A stretch of 64,000 nt of DNA from BOG-908 sp964242115. GTDB lineage: Bacteria > Pseudomonadota > Alphaproteobacteria > Acetobacterales > Acetobacteraceae. The stretch lies in the NCBI GenBank assembly GCA_964242115.1, contig CAXSZX010000008.1, positions 114,705-178,704 on the forward strand, read 5' to 3'. The translations under genes and the position numbers were made by a program. Each line of letters begins with the position of its first letter. Position 1 is the first letter of the stretch. Below the pieces are notes generated by a model, which was not told the origin of the DNA, searched no databases, and saw only the letters and a list, made by a program, of their open reading frames with translations. Shown here piece after piece: positions 1 to 8,101 of the stretch.

Positions 1-254
1 ACGTCCACCCCGAAGGCTGGCTGTCCTCTGCCTGCTACATAGCACTGCCGGAGACGGCAGGGCCGGGCCGGCAAGCCTGGATAAAGTTCGGCGAGCCGGG
101 CATCCCCACACAGCCGGCGCTGGAGGCGGAACACTTCGTCGAGCCGGAAACGGGGATGCTGGTGCTGTTCCCCTCCTACATGTGGCACGGGACAGTGCCG
201 TTCACCGGTGACGTGCCGCGGCTGAGCGTGGCGTTCGACTTGGTGCCGGGATAG
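1..254 (+). CDS. 2OG-Fe(II) oxygenase family protein, C-terminal part
   Basis: Only the last 83 codons are inside the window; the frame is open from base 3 to a TAG at 252-254. The peptide has the marks of the putative 2OG-Fe(II) oxygenase family (PF13759 type): an early HPEGWLS, then ETGMLVLFPSYMWHGT and PFTGDVPRLSVAFD. In this family the histidine of the WHGT block and a downstream Arg (in RLSVAFD) are expected to bind iron and 2-oxoglutarate respectively. The substrate cannot be told from this fragment. It converges on the lipoprotein gene that follows, with a family A repeat between the two stop codons. The family assignment comes from motif recall only. Confidence 0.8.
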   Translation, partial: VHPEGWLSSACYIALPETAGPGRQAWIKFGEPGIPTQPALEAEHFVEPETGMLVLFPSYMWHGTVPFTGDVPRLSVAFDLVPG

Positions 255-296
255 GAACGGCCATGCCTTTTACAGGCGAACCAACGCGAAGTAAGA

Positions 297-398
297 AAGC
301 AAGGCCTGCTTTTTTGAAAAAAAGCAGCAAAAAACTTTTGTCCCTGCTGTCGCGGAGTCTCCCGCAGCGCGCGACGGCGGAGTCAAAAGTTTTTTGCC
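297..398. repeat. family A palindromic repeat, copy A1 (right tip lost)
   Basis: Lies between two converging genes. The left tip hairpin is of the CCTGC/GCAG type, followed by the AAAAAACTTTTG and CTGTCGCGGA inner arm. The right arm stops after CAAAAGTTTTTTGCC, directly at the stop codon of the next gene, so its tip hairpin is missing. Confidence 0.85.
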
Positions 399-1337
399 TT
401 ACCTGATGAAAACACGCTGCCCCGCGTAAGCAACCCAAACATCCCGGCTCTGCAGGAAATCAACGCCCAGCAGCATGTCGGCAAACGGTGGGTGCACCGG
501 GCTGACCAGCAAGGGGAAACCGGTGGTGTGCGATGTACCGACAGCAATGTCGCCGATGCGCATGGTGTGGGAAAACACGTCGTTGCCGTCCGCACCGCGG
601 CTGACCAGGAGCCTGGCTTTGGCCAGGGTAGCTGCAGTCATGCCGAGCTGGCTGGCGGCTGCGATGTCGATGGTGGTGGACCTCGCACCGGTGTCGAGCA
701 AGGCGCGCAGGCTCCGGCCGTCGACGTTGACGGCCAAGGTCATCAAGTCGCCGGTGCTGCGCTGCAGGAACGCCGACGACCATGCGCCGGTCCAGGCCGG
801 CTCGATCTTGTCGCAATCGCTGCGCTGCCAGAAGGTGACGCGGCGGGCTGGGAAGTTGAACTCCACGTCGTAAGCCGACAGCGTCTGAGCGCCGATGATG
901 CCGGAAAGTGGCGGGTCCACCACGGCAGACAGCGGGAAGTCGGCGACGGCTGCGCCGGATTGGGGAATCTCTGCGCCGCCGAGCTCGAAGTGTTGGAGGA
1001 TGACGTCGAAATTGGTGGCCTCGCCGCCGAGGCCATGCACGGTGGTGCGGGCCAGGTGGTTGACCGCGAGGCGCAGCCGGCCGACGGCCTGCTGGCGGAT
1101 CGTCAGGCGCTCGTCACCGGTGTCGATGAGCATGGAGACGGGTTGCTCGTCCAGCCGGGCCGGCACCACGGCGTAAGGTGTGCCAGGCGCCATCGGCAGG
1201 TCTGCGACGCGGTCCAGGCGACAGCTACCCGGCACGTTCGCCGCCTGCGGGTTGGCCGAACAGGCGGAGAGTGCGCAGCAGGCAACGGCACTCAGCAGGG
1301 TGGCGCGACAGAACGCGCGCGCAGGCTGGGTTTTCAC
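399..1337 (-). CDS. retropepsin-like aspartic protease lipoprotein
   Basis: Predicted exported lipoprotein of 312 residues. The GTG start at 1337 is chosen because it gives a clean signal peptide (basic start, hydrophobic LLSAVACCAL) ending in a lipobox LSAC with the acylated Cys at about residue 26; an ATG at 1388 is an alternative. Two retropepsin-type half sites are visible: IDTGDERLT (Asp about 72) and LLDTGARSTT (Asp about 215), each followed by hydrophobic beta-strand-like sequence and a late LLGVDFL. One chain therefore holds two DTG lobes, as in a fused dimer. The periplasmic target is unknown. The longest open frame runs back into repeat A2 and is not the real N-terminus. Confidence 0.8.
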   Translation of the reverse strand: MKTQPARAFCRATLLSAVACCALSACSANPQAANVPGSCRLDRVADLPMAPGTPYAVVPARLDEQPVSMLIDTGDERLTIRQQAVGRLRLAVNHLARTTVHGLGGEATNFDVILQHFELGGAEIPQSGAAVADFPLSAVVDPPLSGIIGAQTLSAYDVEFNFPARRVTFWQRSDCDKIEPAWTGAWSSAFLQRSTGDLMTLAVNVDGRSLRALLDTGARSTTIDIAAASQLGMTAATLAKARLLVSRGADGNDVFSHTMRIGDIAVGTSHTTGFPLLVSPVHPPFADMLLGVDFLQSRDVWVAYAGQRVFIR

Positions 1338-1526
1338 GTTTCTGCTGCATCCGACGACGTTTGCCGGAATGGTAGACACCGGAGCCATCCTGTATCGTGG
1401 ATGTCTGGTAGCCGGCGCGCCTGACGGTGTAATCGCAAAGCTGAGCATCGGTGGAAGCCGTCCCGGTCTGAAGCGTTGTGGCGCGGTATTACGACTTCGC
1501 CTTTGACTGCTTACGGCCAGCAACAG

Positions 1527-1656
1527 AAAGCAAGGCCTGCTTTTTAAAAAAAGCAGCAAAAAACTTTTGTTTTCTTGGGCGCGCGCTGCAGAGATCTCCG
1601 CGACAACAGGACCAAAAGTTTTTTGCTGCCTTGTTTCAAAAAAGCAGGCCTTGCCT
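1527..1656. repeat. family A palindromic repeat, copy A2
   Basis: Full-length copy between the 3' end of tmk and the start of the lipoprotein gene. Both tips are of the CCTGC/GCAG type; the left core is slightly shortened (TTTTTAAAAAAA). The inner arms AAAAAACTTTTG and CAAAAGTTTTTTGC pair. The rest of this 361-base gap holds only the lipoprotein's upstream region. Confidence 0.9.
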
Positions 1657-1698
1657 TCGTTTTCGGTCATCGTGGAGTCAACACATGAACCTGCTTAA

Positions 1699-2334
1699 CT
1701 AGCTCGTGCCCGCGGCCAGTCTCGAGGCAACGCGATCCACCACGCAGCACAGCACCTGGTCTTGTGCCTGCCCTGCGTCGACGACGATCGTTTCGCCTGT
1801 TTTCGCCTGGTCGAGAAAGGCGGCCCGCACGCGCTGATGGAACGCCAGGTCGAGCGCCTCGAAACGCGCTTCGTCTGCGTTCGCCTTGCCCAGCCGGCGC
1901 ACGCTGCGGCGCAAGCCGACCAGCGGGTCCACGTCCAGCAGCACCGTCAGGTCCGGCATCAGGCCGCCCACCGCGCACGCGTGCAGGTCCATGATGAGCG
2001 ACGACGGAAGTCCGCGGCCGGCGCCCTGGTAGGCCAACGTGGAGCCCACGAAGCGGTCGCACAGCACGATGCGTCCAGCCTCCAGCGCCGGCTGGATGAC
2101 ACGGCGCACGTGCTGCACGCGGGCGGCCACCATCAGCAGCAATTCTGCCGCCGGGTCCCATTCCGGGCCGTCGGCGGATAGGAGCAGGGCGCGCAGGGCA
2201 AGGCCTTCCGGCGTGCCGCCGGGCTCGCGGGTGAGCAAAGCGTGGCCCCCGAGTGCGGCGGCGACTGCGTTCATGGCAGTCGTCTTGCCGGCGCCCTCGC
2301 CGCCTTCAAAGGCGATGAACACGCCGCGTTTCAC
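1699..2334 (-). CDS. tmk: thymidylate kinase
   Basis: Phosphorylates dTMP to dTDP with ATP in DNA precursor synthesis. The 211-residue protein has the P-loop FEGGEGAGKTT near residues 9-19, REPGGTPEG for dTMP binding, the DRFVGSTLAYQG block (the family's DR(Y/F)), and a lid-like RRLGKANADEARFE. Length is normal. The GTG start at 2334 (VKRGVFIAFEGG) is chosen because sequence upstream in the frame is not conserved-looking and runs into repeat A3. It reads toward the lipoprotein gene and is bracketed by family A repeats on both sides, so it is probably transcribed alone. Confidence 0.95.
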   Translation of the reverse strand: MKRGVFIAFEGGEGAGKTTAMNAVAAALGGHALLTREPGGTPEGLALRALLLSADGPEWDPAAELLLMVAARVQHVRRVIQPALEAGRIVLCDRFVGSTLAYQGAGRGLPSSLIMDLHACAVGGLMPDLTVLLDVDPLVGLRRSVRRLGKANADEARFEALDLAFHQRVRAAFLDQAKTGETIVVDAGQAQDQVLCCVVDRVASRLAAGTS

Positions 2335-2403
2335 GGATGGGAATATCGTTGGCGATACAACGCAGGCGGTCGGAGATCTTCTCTGCCGCGGACTGGGCGA
2401 GGA

Positions 2404-2531
2404 AGGAAGGCCTGCTTTTTTGAAAAAAAGCAGCAAAAAACTTTTGGTCCTGCTGTCGCGGGGTCTTTTGGTTGTGCACCAAGGAAACAAAAGTTTGTTG
2501 GTCTTCTCTGAGAGAGAACCGCCTTCCTTGC
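2404..2531. repeat. family A palindromic repeat, copy A3a (diverged right arm)
   Basis: The left arm is canonical, with a CCTGC/GCAG tip and CTTTTGGTCCTGCTGTCGCG. The right arm has drifted: the tip core is no longer a T/A run (TCTTCTCTGAGAGAGAACC), yet a self-complementary arrangement is still visible. It lies upstream of tmk. Confidence 0.8.
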
Positions 2532-2612
2532 CCGCCATCAAGCAAGATCTCGCGCGTCGATACAACGCGCACGACGCCCACGCACGGCGGTACCGCCGCC
2601 ACACACTGCAGA

Positions 2613-2684
2613 ACGTTCCGCGACAGCCGAACCAAAAGTTTTTTGCTTCTTTTTTTCAAAAAAGAAGGCCTTGCTTGCTCGCTT
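2613..2684. repeat. family A repeat, right half only, copy A3b
   Basis: Holds only the right arm: TTCCGCGACAGC, CAAAAGTTTTTTGC, a CTTC/GAAG tip hairpin and GGCCTTGCTTGC. It ends four bases before the dacA-type stop codon. With A3a it fills the 353-base gap, so two insertions or a recombined pair are likely. Confidence 0.85.
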
Positions 2685-2687
2685 GCC

Positions 2688-3941
2688 TTAAGCCCCCGTC
2701 AGCAACCGCGTCACTACCGCAACCGCCCGCCCTGGCAACGCCATGCGCCCCACATCCTCACCCGCCACCAGCGGTATCTCCGTCTGTGGCACGCCCTGCC
2801 CGCTCACCGTCAGCTTGCCCACCACCTCGCCTGCCTTGATCGGCGCCGGAATCGGGCTGTCGTACGCAATCGCCACGTGGGCGTGCTGGCGCCAAGCGCG
2901 CGGCAGGGTCAGTTTCAAATCCTGCCCGCCCACCAGCGGCACCGTGCGGCTGGAGCCGAGGTAGACCGGCGCGTTCTCCACCACGTCGTTGGAGGAAAAC
3001 AGCGTCACGTTCTCGAAATTCGCGAACGCCCAGCCCATCAGCCGCACGCTCTCCTCGACGCGCGCGCGCGCGGTCGGCATGCCGTTCAGCACCATGATCA
3101 CGCGCCGGCCGTTATGCTCCGCGCTGCCCACAACGCCGAAGCCGCCGGCATCCGTGTGGCCGGTCTTCAGCCCGTCTGCCAGGCCGCGCTGCACCAGCGG
3201 ATTGCGGTTGTATTGGACGATGCCGTGATAGGTGAACGTCTTCTCCGCGTCGAAGTGGTAGTATTCCGGGAAGTCCTGGATCATGCGCCTGGCGAGTGTG
3301 GCGATGTCGCGCGCCGACATGTGGTGCGCGGGGTCGGGCCAGCCGGTGCAGTTGCGGAACTCGCTGTTCGTCAGCCCGAGAGTCTTGGCCTCGGCGTTCA
3401 TCATCTCGACGAACTGCTCTTCGGACCCGGCGATGCCTTCGGCCAGCACGATGCACGCGTCGTTGCCGGACTGGATGATCATGCCGCGGATCAGGTCTTC
3501 CACCTTGATCTGCGCGCCAAGCTCGACGAACATTTTCGAACCCTGTGTGCGCCAGGCGTGTTCGCTGACGGGCAAGGTCTGGTCCAGCCGCAGCGTGCCG
3601 GCCTTCAGCTTGGAATACACGATGTAGGCGGTCATCAGCTTGGTCATCGAGGACGGTGGCATCTGTTCGTCGGACGCCTTGTCCAGGATGGTCGCACCGG
3701 TGTTGAAGTCCACGATCACCGCCCAGCGCGCCGAGGTGTCCATCGGACCCAGCGGGGTATTGGCCGGTGCGCCACCGGCGGCGGGCGCACCCGCGTCGGC
3801 ACCGCCCGCATCCTCGTCGTCGCCGGATTGCTTGTGCGCGGCTGTAGACTCTCGAATTGCCTTGCGCGGCTTGGCGAAAGCCTGCCCCGCCGCCACGAAG
3901 GCGGCGCCCGAGAGCAACAGGAAACGGCGTGTCTGCATCAT
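2688..3941 (-). CDS. D-alanyl-D-alanine carboxypeptidase (PBP5/6 type)
   Basis: Periplasmic serine DD-peptidase that trims the terminal D-Ala of peptidoglycan pentapeptides. Residues 1-23 form a signal peptide ending in AFA. The three penicillin-binding motifs are present in the right order and spacing: SMTK (Ser98, Lys101), SGN (158-160) and KTG (259-261). An Ala/Gly/Asp-rich linker of about 40 residues follows the signal peptide. A C-terminal beta domain ends the 417-residue protein. AAGGAG precedes the ATG. It is downstream of the RlpA-like gene (24-base gap) and mltB, so the three wall enzymes probably form one transcript. Confidence 0.95.
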   Translation of the reverse strand: MMQTRRFLLLSGAAFVAAGQAFAKPRKAIRESTAAHKQSGDDEDAGGADAGAPAAGGAPANTPLGPMDTSARWAVIVDFNTGATILDKASDEQMPPSSMTKLMTAYIVYSKLKAGTLRLDQTLPVSEHAWRTQGSKMFVELGAQIKVEDLIRGMIIQSGNDACIVLAEGIAGSEEQFVEMMNAEAKTLGLTNSEFRNCTGWPDPAHHMSARDIATLARRMIQDFPEYYHFDAEKTFTYHGIVQYNRNPLVQRGLADGLKTGHTDAGGFGVVGSAEHNGRRVIMVLNGMPTARARVEESVRLMGWAFANFENVTLFSSNDVVENAPVYLGSSRTVPLVGGQDLKLTLPRAWRQHAHVAIAYDSPIPAPIKAGEVVGKLTVSGQGVPQTEIPLVAGEDVGRMALPGRAVAVVTRLLTGA

Positions 3942-3965
3942 GCTTCTCTCCTTATCGCACGAATC

Positions 3966-4853
3966 CTACCGGACGCGGATACGCGCGTCGATCACGCCGG
4001 CAGCCAACGCCTGCGCCAACGCCGCGTCAGCCTGCGCGATGGTGGCGAACGGCCCCGCCTGCACCGTGTAGACCGTCTGCCGCCCGTCACGCGAGCGCAC
4101 CACGTCCGCGCCGAGTCCCGAAAGCCTGGACGCGACCACGTGCGCATAATTGAACCGGCCGAAACTGCCGCAGGCCAATACCAGCTGTCCCGGGTTGGCG
4201 TAGGTCATCTGCACGCGTTCTGGCAGCCGGTCCGGCACTATCGGCCCGGCCGCCTCCGCCGTGGCGCCGCCGATGGCCCGGGCCGGACCTGCGGGCCCGC
4301 CGCCAGGTGGCGGCAACGCCTCTGCGGTGACGGCGGCGGCGGGTGCTGCCTCGATTTGCAGCGACGGGCCGCCGCCTATCTGTTCCACCAGGCGGCGGCT
4401 CAGCGCCTGGTCCACCCGCACCCGCACCCGCGCGGCACCCTCCACCGGCATCCCCAGCAGCAGCGCAGCCCGCGGCGAGACGGCGATGATGCGCCCCGGC
4501 GTGGCAGGGCCGCGGTCGTTCACCCGCACCTCGAGCACTCGCCCGTTTTCCAGGTTCGTCACCTCGACGATGGCCGGCAACTGTATCGTCTGCATCGAAG
4601 CGGTCAGCGCTTGCGGGTCGCGCAGTTCGCCGTCCGCAGTCAGGCCGGGTGCCGCCGTCTGCACCGCGGCGATCCCGGTGGCATCGAGCCCGTATTCCTC
4701 GGCCGGATAAAACCAGAAGCCGCTTATTTGGTAGGCCGGCCCCAGCTCGTAATGCGGGTGTGCCGCGGCCACCGGCGGTGGCGGCTTGCGGTGCAGGCAA
4801 CCCGACGCCCCCAGCACGCCCAGCAGGACCAGCCAGGCACGGCCTGCAGGCAT
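3966..4853 (-). CDS. RlpA-like lipoprotein with C-terminal SPOR domain
   Basis: Lipoprotein of 295 residues: a short hydrophobic leader ends in the lipobox GASGC (Cys19). The middle has the RlpA double-psi barrel signature (LPAIVEVTNLENGRVLEVRV then NDRGP), and the last 75 residues form a SPOR repeat (LVLACGSFGRFNYA, TVYTVQAGPF) that binds septal peptidoglycan. The canonical RlpA segment around TANGE and AAH is changed here to TADGE and ASM, so the conserved His seems absent and glycan-cleaving activity is doubtful. The ATG overlaps the mltB stop by one base (TGATG), which suggests translational coupling. Confidence 0.85.
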   Translation of the reverse strand: MPAGRAWLVLLGVLGASGCLHRKPPPPVAAAHPHYELGPAYQISGFWFYPAEEYGLDATGIAAVQTAAPGLTADGELRDPQALTASMQTIQLPAIVEVTNLENGRVLEVRVNDRGPATPGRIIAVSPRAALLLGMPVEGAARVRVRVDQALSRRLVEQIGGGPSLQIEAAPAAAVTAEALPPPGGGPAGPARAIGGATAEAAGPIVPDRLPERVQMTYANPGQLVLACGSFGRFNYAHVVASRLSGLGADVVRSRDGRQTVYTVQAGPFATIAQADAALAQALAAGVIDARIRVR

Positions 4854-5812
4854 CAGGCCGCCGCGTAGGCCAGCAGCCCCACGCCCAGCGCGTAGTAGTC
4901 GGACGGGTTGTAGCGGCGAATCACGTTGAAGTTGTGGTACACCATGAAGGCCTCACCACCGGCGCCGTCCGGCATCACCACCGCGCCCGACGCATCGCCG
5001 CGGCTGAATGGCCGGCCGTCAAGGCGGGTCACACCGGCGGCCTGCCACTCGGCCAGCGTGCGTACGCGGTCGCGCCCGGTCGCAGCCTCGGTCAGGCCCG
5101 GCGGCACGCTGACCTGTTGGCCCCAGGGCTCGCCCATCCGCCAACCGCATTTGGCCAGGTAGTTGGCCACCGAGCCGAACACGTCCGCCCGGCTGGTCCA
5201 GATGTCGCGCCGGCCGTCGCCGTCCGCATCCACCGCGTAGTGCAGGTAGGAGCTCGGCATGAATTGCGGCTGGCCCATCGCACCGGCCCAGCTTCCGGTC
5301 ATCGCACGCGGTGCAACGTCGCCGGAATCCAGGATGCGCAAAGCGTTGATCAGTTCGCCGCGGAAGTAGCTGCCGCGGCGGCCCTCGTAGGCCAGCGTGG
5401 CCAGCGCCTCGACGATGCGGTAGTTGCCGGTCTTCTCGCCAAAGCCGGATTCCAGACCCCAGATGCCCACCACAATGCGCGGGTCGGCCGGGTAGCGCGC
5501 GGTTATCGAGGCCAAGCTCGACGCCTCCGCCGCGTAGGCCACGCGCGCCTTGTCCAGGCGGGACTGCGGCAGCACGCGCTGGCGGTATTGCGCCCAGGTC
5601 AACGTGAACTCCGGCTGGTGGTGGTCCAGCTCGAGCACCTTGGGGTTCGGCTGCACGCCATCGAACGCCGCGTCGATCGTGTCGCCGCGTATGCCGGAGC
5701 GCACGGCCTCGGCCCGCACGGAGGCGACGAAACCGGCAAAGCCTGGCGTGCTTGCCGAGGCGATGCTGGGAAAAACCAAGGGTGCAGCTAGGACGACTCG
5801 ACGGGTGAGCAT
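4853..5812 (-). CDS. mltB: lytic murein transglycosylase, MltB family
   Basis: Cleaves the glycan backbone of peptidoglycan to give 1,6-anhydromuramyl products in the periplasm. The 319-residue form begins at ATG 5812 with a twin-arginine-like or plain signal peptide (LTRRVVLAAPLVFPSIASA). The catalytic Glu sits in IWGLESGFGEKTGNY (Glu121), followed by the family blocks GAMGQPQFMPSSYL and DADGDGRRDIW, and a late NFNVIRRYNPSDYYA. First gene of the mltB-rlpA-dac group. The longer open frame upstream is translated repeat A4 plus the antisense of the next gene and is rejected. Confidence 0.93.
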   Translation of the reverse strand: MLTRRVVLAAPLVFPSIASASTPGFAGFVASVRAEAVRSGIRGDTIDAAFDGVQPNPKVLELDHHQPEFTLTWAQYRQRVLPQSRLDKARVAYAAEASSLASITARYPADPRIVVGIWGLESGFGEKTGNYRIVEALATLAYEGRRGSYFRGELINALRILDSGDVAPRAMTGSWAGAMGQPQFMPSSYLHYAVDADGDGRRDIWTSRADVFGSVANYLAKCGWRMGEPWGQQVSVPPGLTEAATGRDRVRTLAEWQAAGVTRLDGRPFSRGDASGAVVMPDGAGGEAFMVYHNFNVIRRYNPSDYYALGVGLLAYAAA

Positions 5813-5851
5813 GCGGCCAGGGATGACACACGCGGGGGCGGGTCGCCAGTT

Positions 5852-5985
5852 AAGCAAAAGAAAGGACTTCTTTTTCGAGAAAAAGAAGCAAAAAGCTTTG
5901 CGTCCGCTGTCGCGAGCCTTTCCGGTGAGCGCGCGACGGCGGACGCAAAAGCTTTCGGTTCTTCTTTCAAACTGCTTGCTTGCCT
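5852..5985. repeat. family A palindromic repeat, copy A4, in a divergent intergenic region
   Basis: Sits between two divergently transcribed starts (mltB leftward, SRPBCC gene rightward), where a simple terminator role is hard to justify. Left tip CTTC/GAAG with core TTTTTCGAGAAAAA; inner arms carry the AAAAAGCTTTG / GCAAAAGCTTT variant. The right tip has decayed (CGGTTCTTCTTTCAAACTGC). Confidence 0.85.
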
Positions 5986-6046
5986 TGCTTGACACTTCTC
6001 CCTGCGCCCCCGAGTTTGCCACCCAAGCAACAACCAGGAACCGTTC

Positions 6047-6532
6047 ATGACCCGTCTGCTCGCCGTCGCCGCCCTGCTCGCCCCGCTCAACGTCGCCGTT
6101 GCGGCCGAGGTCACTCAGAGCGTCACCACCACCGCCAGCCCGAAAGCCGTGTGGTCGATCATCGGCGCGTTCGACGGCATCCACACCTGGCTTCCCGGGG
6201 TGACCAGCAGCCCGGCCGACAAAGGCAACAAGGTCGGCTCGGTCCGGCTGATCACGCTCGGTGCGCCCGGCAATCCCACGGTGCAGGAGCAGCTCACCGC
6301 CCGCAAAGGCACCAGCTACTCCTACAAGATTCTGAAGGTGGACCCGAAGGTGCTGCCGGTGACGAACTACGCCTCGACGATCTCGGTGACCAAGTCCGGC
6401 GCCGGCTCCACCGTCACGTGGCACGCAACCTTCACGCCGCCCGCCGGCACCGACGAAGCTGCCGACGACAAGGCGCTGACCGGCCTGTATCAGTCCGGCC
6501 TGAACAACATCAAGACGATGGCGGAGAAGTAG
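6047..6532 (+). CDS. secreted SRPBCC-family protein
   Basis: A protein of 161 residues with a signal peptide (LLAVAALLAPLNVAVAA). The mature part has the START/Bet v1-like SRPBCC pattern: SPKAVWSIIGAFDGIHTWLPGV near the start, LITLGAPGNPTVQEQL in the middle strands and a long C-terminal helix (GLYQSGLNNIKTMAEK). Such proteins bind small hydrophobic ligands; the ligand is unknown. Its 3' end overlaps that of the convergent uracil-DNA glycosylase gene by 23 bases. Confidence 0.8.
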   Translation: MTRLLAVAALLAPLNVAVAAEVTQSVTTTASPKAVWSIIGAFDGIHTWLPGVTSSPADKGNKVGSVRLITLGAPGNPTVQEQLTARKGTSYSYKILKVDPKVLPVTNYASTISVTKSGAGSTVTWHATFTPPAGTDEAADDKALTGLYQSGLNNIKTMAEK

Positions 6533-7190
6533 CGCTGCCAGCGTAGTCCGCGACCAGGTCGGCCACTACCCGCTCGAACATCTCCGTCGTCAGCCGGCGG
6601 GTGGAAGTGTTGTAGCGGGAGACGTGGTAGCTGTCCGCCAGCACCAGCCCGCCGGGCAGCGCGTGGCGGGCGCCGTGGCCGAACTTGAACTGGCTCAGCC
6701 GGCCACCCAGCGCGCGCACGACCGCGGCATGGGCCAGCAGCCCCAGCGCCAGCACGGCCCGCAGTTTAGGCAGGCCGCCTAGCTCGGCGGTCAGGAACCT
6801 GTTGCAGGTGGCGGCTTCGGCCGGGGTGGGCAGGTTGGCCGGCGGCACGCAGCGCACGGCGTTGGCGATCCGGCAGGCCTGCAACGTCAGCCCGTCGTTC
6901 GGGTCGGCCATGTAGGTGCCATGCGCCAGCCCAAACTTCAGCAGCGTCTCGTAGAGCAGGATGCCTGCGTGGTCGCCGGTGAACGGCCGCCCGGTCCGGT
7001 TCGCCCCCTTCACGCCAGGCGCCATGCCCACCACCAGCAGCCAGCCGTCCCGCGGCCCGAAGCTGGGCACCGGCGCGTTGAACCAGCCTGGGTTTTCTGC
7101 CCTGTTTGCCTCGCGGTAGGATTTCAGGCGAGGGCAGAGCGGACAGTCGGGTGGTGGCGTGCTGGCGGCGGACGGATCATTGCTTTTCAT
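6510..7190 (-). CDS. uracil-DNA glycosylase, family 5 (UDGb-like)
   Basis: Iron-sulfur DNA glycosylase that removes uracil and other deaminated bases. Motif A reads GMAPGVKGANRTGRPFTGD (about 55-73), typical of family 5, and the active-site motif near the end is ADSYHVSRYNTSTRR. Four cysteines suited to a 4Fe-4S cluster are present: CPLC (16, 19), Cys114 and Cys129. The ATG at 7190 gives 226 residues, a normal size. The 3' end overlaps the convergent SRPBCC gene. The upstream extension of the frame is repeat A5 and is not coding. Confidence 0.9.
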   Translation of the reverse strand: MKSNDPSAASTPPPDCPLCPRLKSYREANRAENPGWFNAPVPSFGPRDGWLLVVGMAPGVKGANRTGRPFTGDHAGILLYETLLKFGLAHGTYMADPNDGLTLQACRIANAVRCVPPANLPTPAEAATCNRFLTAELGGLPKLRAVLALGLLAHAAVVRALGGRLSQFKFGHGARHALPGGLVLADSYHVSRYNTSTRRLTTEMFERVVADLVADYAGSATSPPSS

Positions 7191-7228
7191 AGCTGTCAGC
7201 TTTGACTCTGGTGTCTCGTTGGTCGGGG

Positions 7229-7489
7229 GAAGGCAAGGCAAGCGGTTCTTTTTTGAAAAAAGAACCAAAAAACTTTTGTTCTCTTGGGGTGTACGCTGCG
7301 GCAGCGTCCGCGACAGCATGAGCTAAAGTCTTTGCTCCTTGCCGGTCGAAACCGCCGCGGCTCGACAAGGGACATCGGGCTGCCGTTACACCTAGGTGTG
7401 CGTAGCTCAGGCGTGTCGTTTCAGCCGTCCGCGGCAGCGCTCGCAAAAGCTTTTTGCTTCTTTTTCTCGAAAAAGAAGGCCTTGCTTGC
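7229..7489. repeat. family A composite repeat, copy A5 (two elements fused or interrupted)
   Basis: About 260 bases. It starts with a canonical left arm (GGTTC/GAACC tip, AAAAAACTTTTG) and a short right inner arm (GTCCGCGACAGC) that decays. A non-repeat stretch of about 85 bases follows (7325-7410), then GTGTCGTTTCAGCCGTCCGC, CAAAAGCTTTTTGC and a CTTC/GAAG tip ending at the rdgB stop. The second part belongs to the GTGTCGTTTCAGCC subfamily also seen near 14885 and 31118. Confidence 0.85.
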
Positions 7490-8101
7490 TCACCTCACGG
7501 GCAAGCAAGCCGAAGCAAGCTGCGCCATCGCCCGCGCCCGGTGGCTAATGGCATGCTTGTCCGCCGGCGCCATCTCCCCGAACGTCACCCCACCGCCGAG
7601 CGGCACGAACATCGGGTCGTAGCCGAACCCCGACCCACCGCGCGGCGGCCAGGCCAGTGTGCCGTCCACCCGCCCCATGAAGCTGGCCGTCTCGCCGTCC
7701 GGCCAGGCCAGGCAGAGCACGCAGACGAACCAGGCGCGGTCTTCCGGGTCCGCACCGCGGGCCTGCTGCACGCGCGCCATGGCAGCGGCGAAGTCGCGCC
7801 CGACCCCGGCCCAGCGGGCGGACAGCACGCCGGGCGCACCCCGCAACGCGGCAACGCAGAACCCCGAATCGTCGGCCAGCGCCGGCAAACGCGACGCACA
7901 CGCCGCAGCGACCGCCTTCAGCCGGGCGTTGCCGAAGAAGTCTGGCGCCGTTTCCTCAGGCTCCGGCAAGCCGAAGTCGGCAGCGGAGACGACGGCGACG
8001 CGATGCGGTTCGACCAGCTCGGCGATCTCGGCCAGCTTGCCGCGGTTGTGGCTGGCCAGCACCAGTTTCTCGCCCGGGGCCAGCCGCCGCGCACCGCTCA
8101 C
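7490..8101 (-). CDS. rdgB: XTP/dITP (non-canonical purine) pyrophosphatase
   Basis: House-cleaning NTPase (HAM1/RdgB) that hydrolyses dITP, ITP and XTP to monophosphates. The start LVLASHNRGKLAEI, the middle ADDSGFCVAALRGAPGVLSA and the late GSGFGYDPMFVP and AISHRARA blocks match the family in order. The GTG start at 8101 overlaps the rph stop in the form GTGA, so the two genes are translationally coupled, an arrangement common in alphaproteobacteria. Length is 203 residues. The stop codon touches repeat A5. Confidence 0.95.
   Translation of the reverse strand: MSGARRLAPGEKLVLASHNRGKLAEIAELVEPHRVAVVSAADFGLPEPEETAPDFFGNARLKAVAAACASRLPALADDSGFCVAALRGAPGVLSARWAGVGRDFAAAMARVQQARGADPEDRAWFVCVLCLAWPDGETASFMGRVDGTLAWPPRGGSGFGYDPMFVPLGGGVTFGEMAPADKHAISHRARAMAQLASACLPVR

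Noticed and set aside
2472..4868. Long plus-strand frame of 798 codons opposite the cell-wall genes
   Set aside because: Antisense shadow of dac and rlpA in GC-rich DNA; rich in His/Arg/Gln, no domain, and starts inside a repeat.
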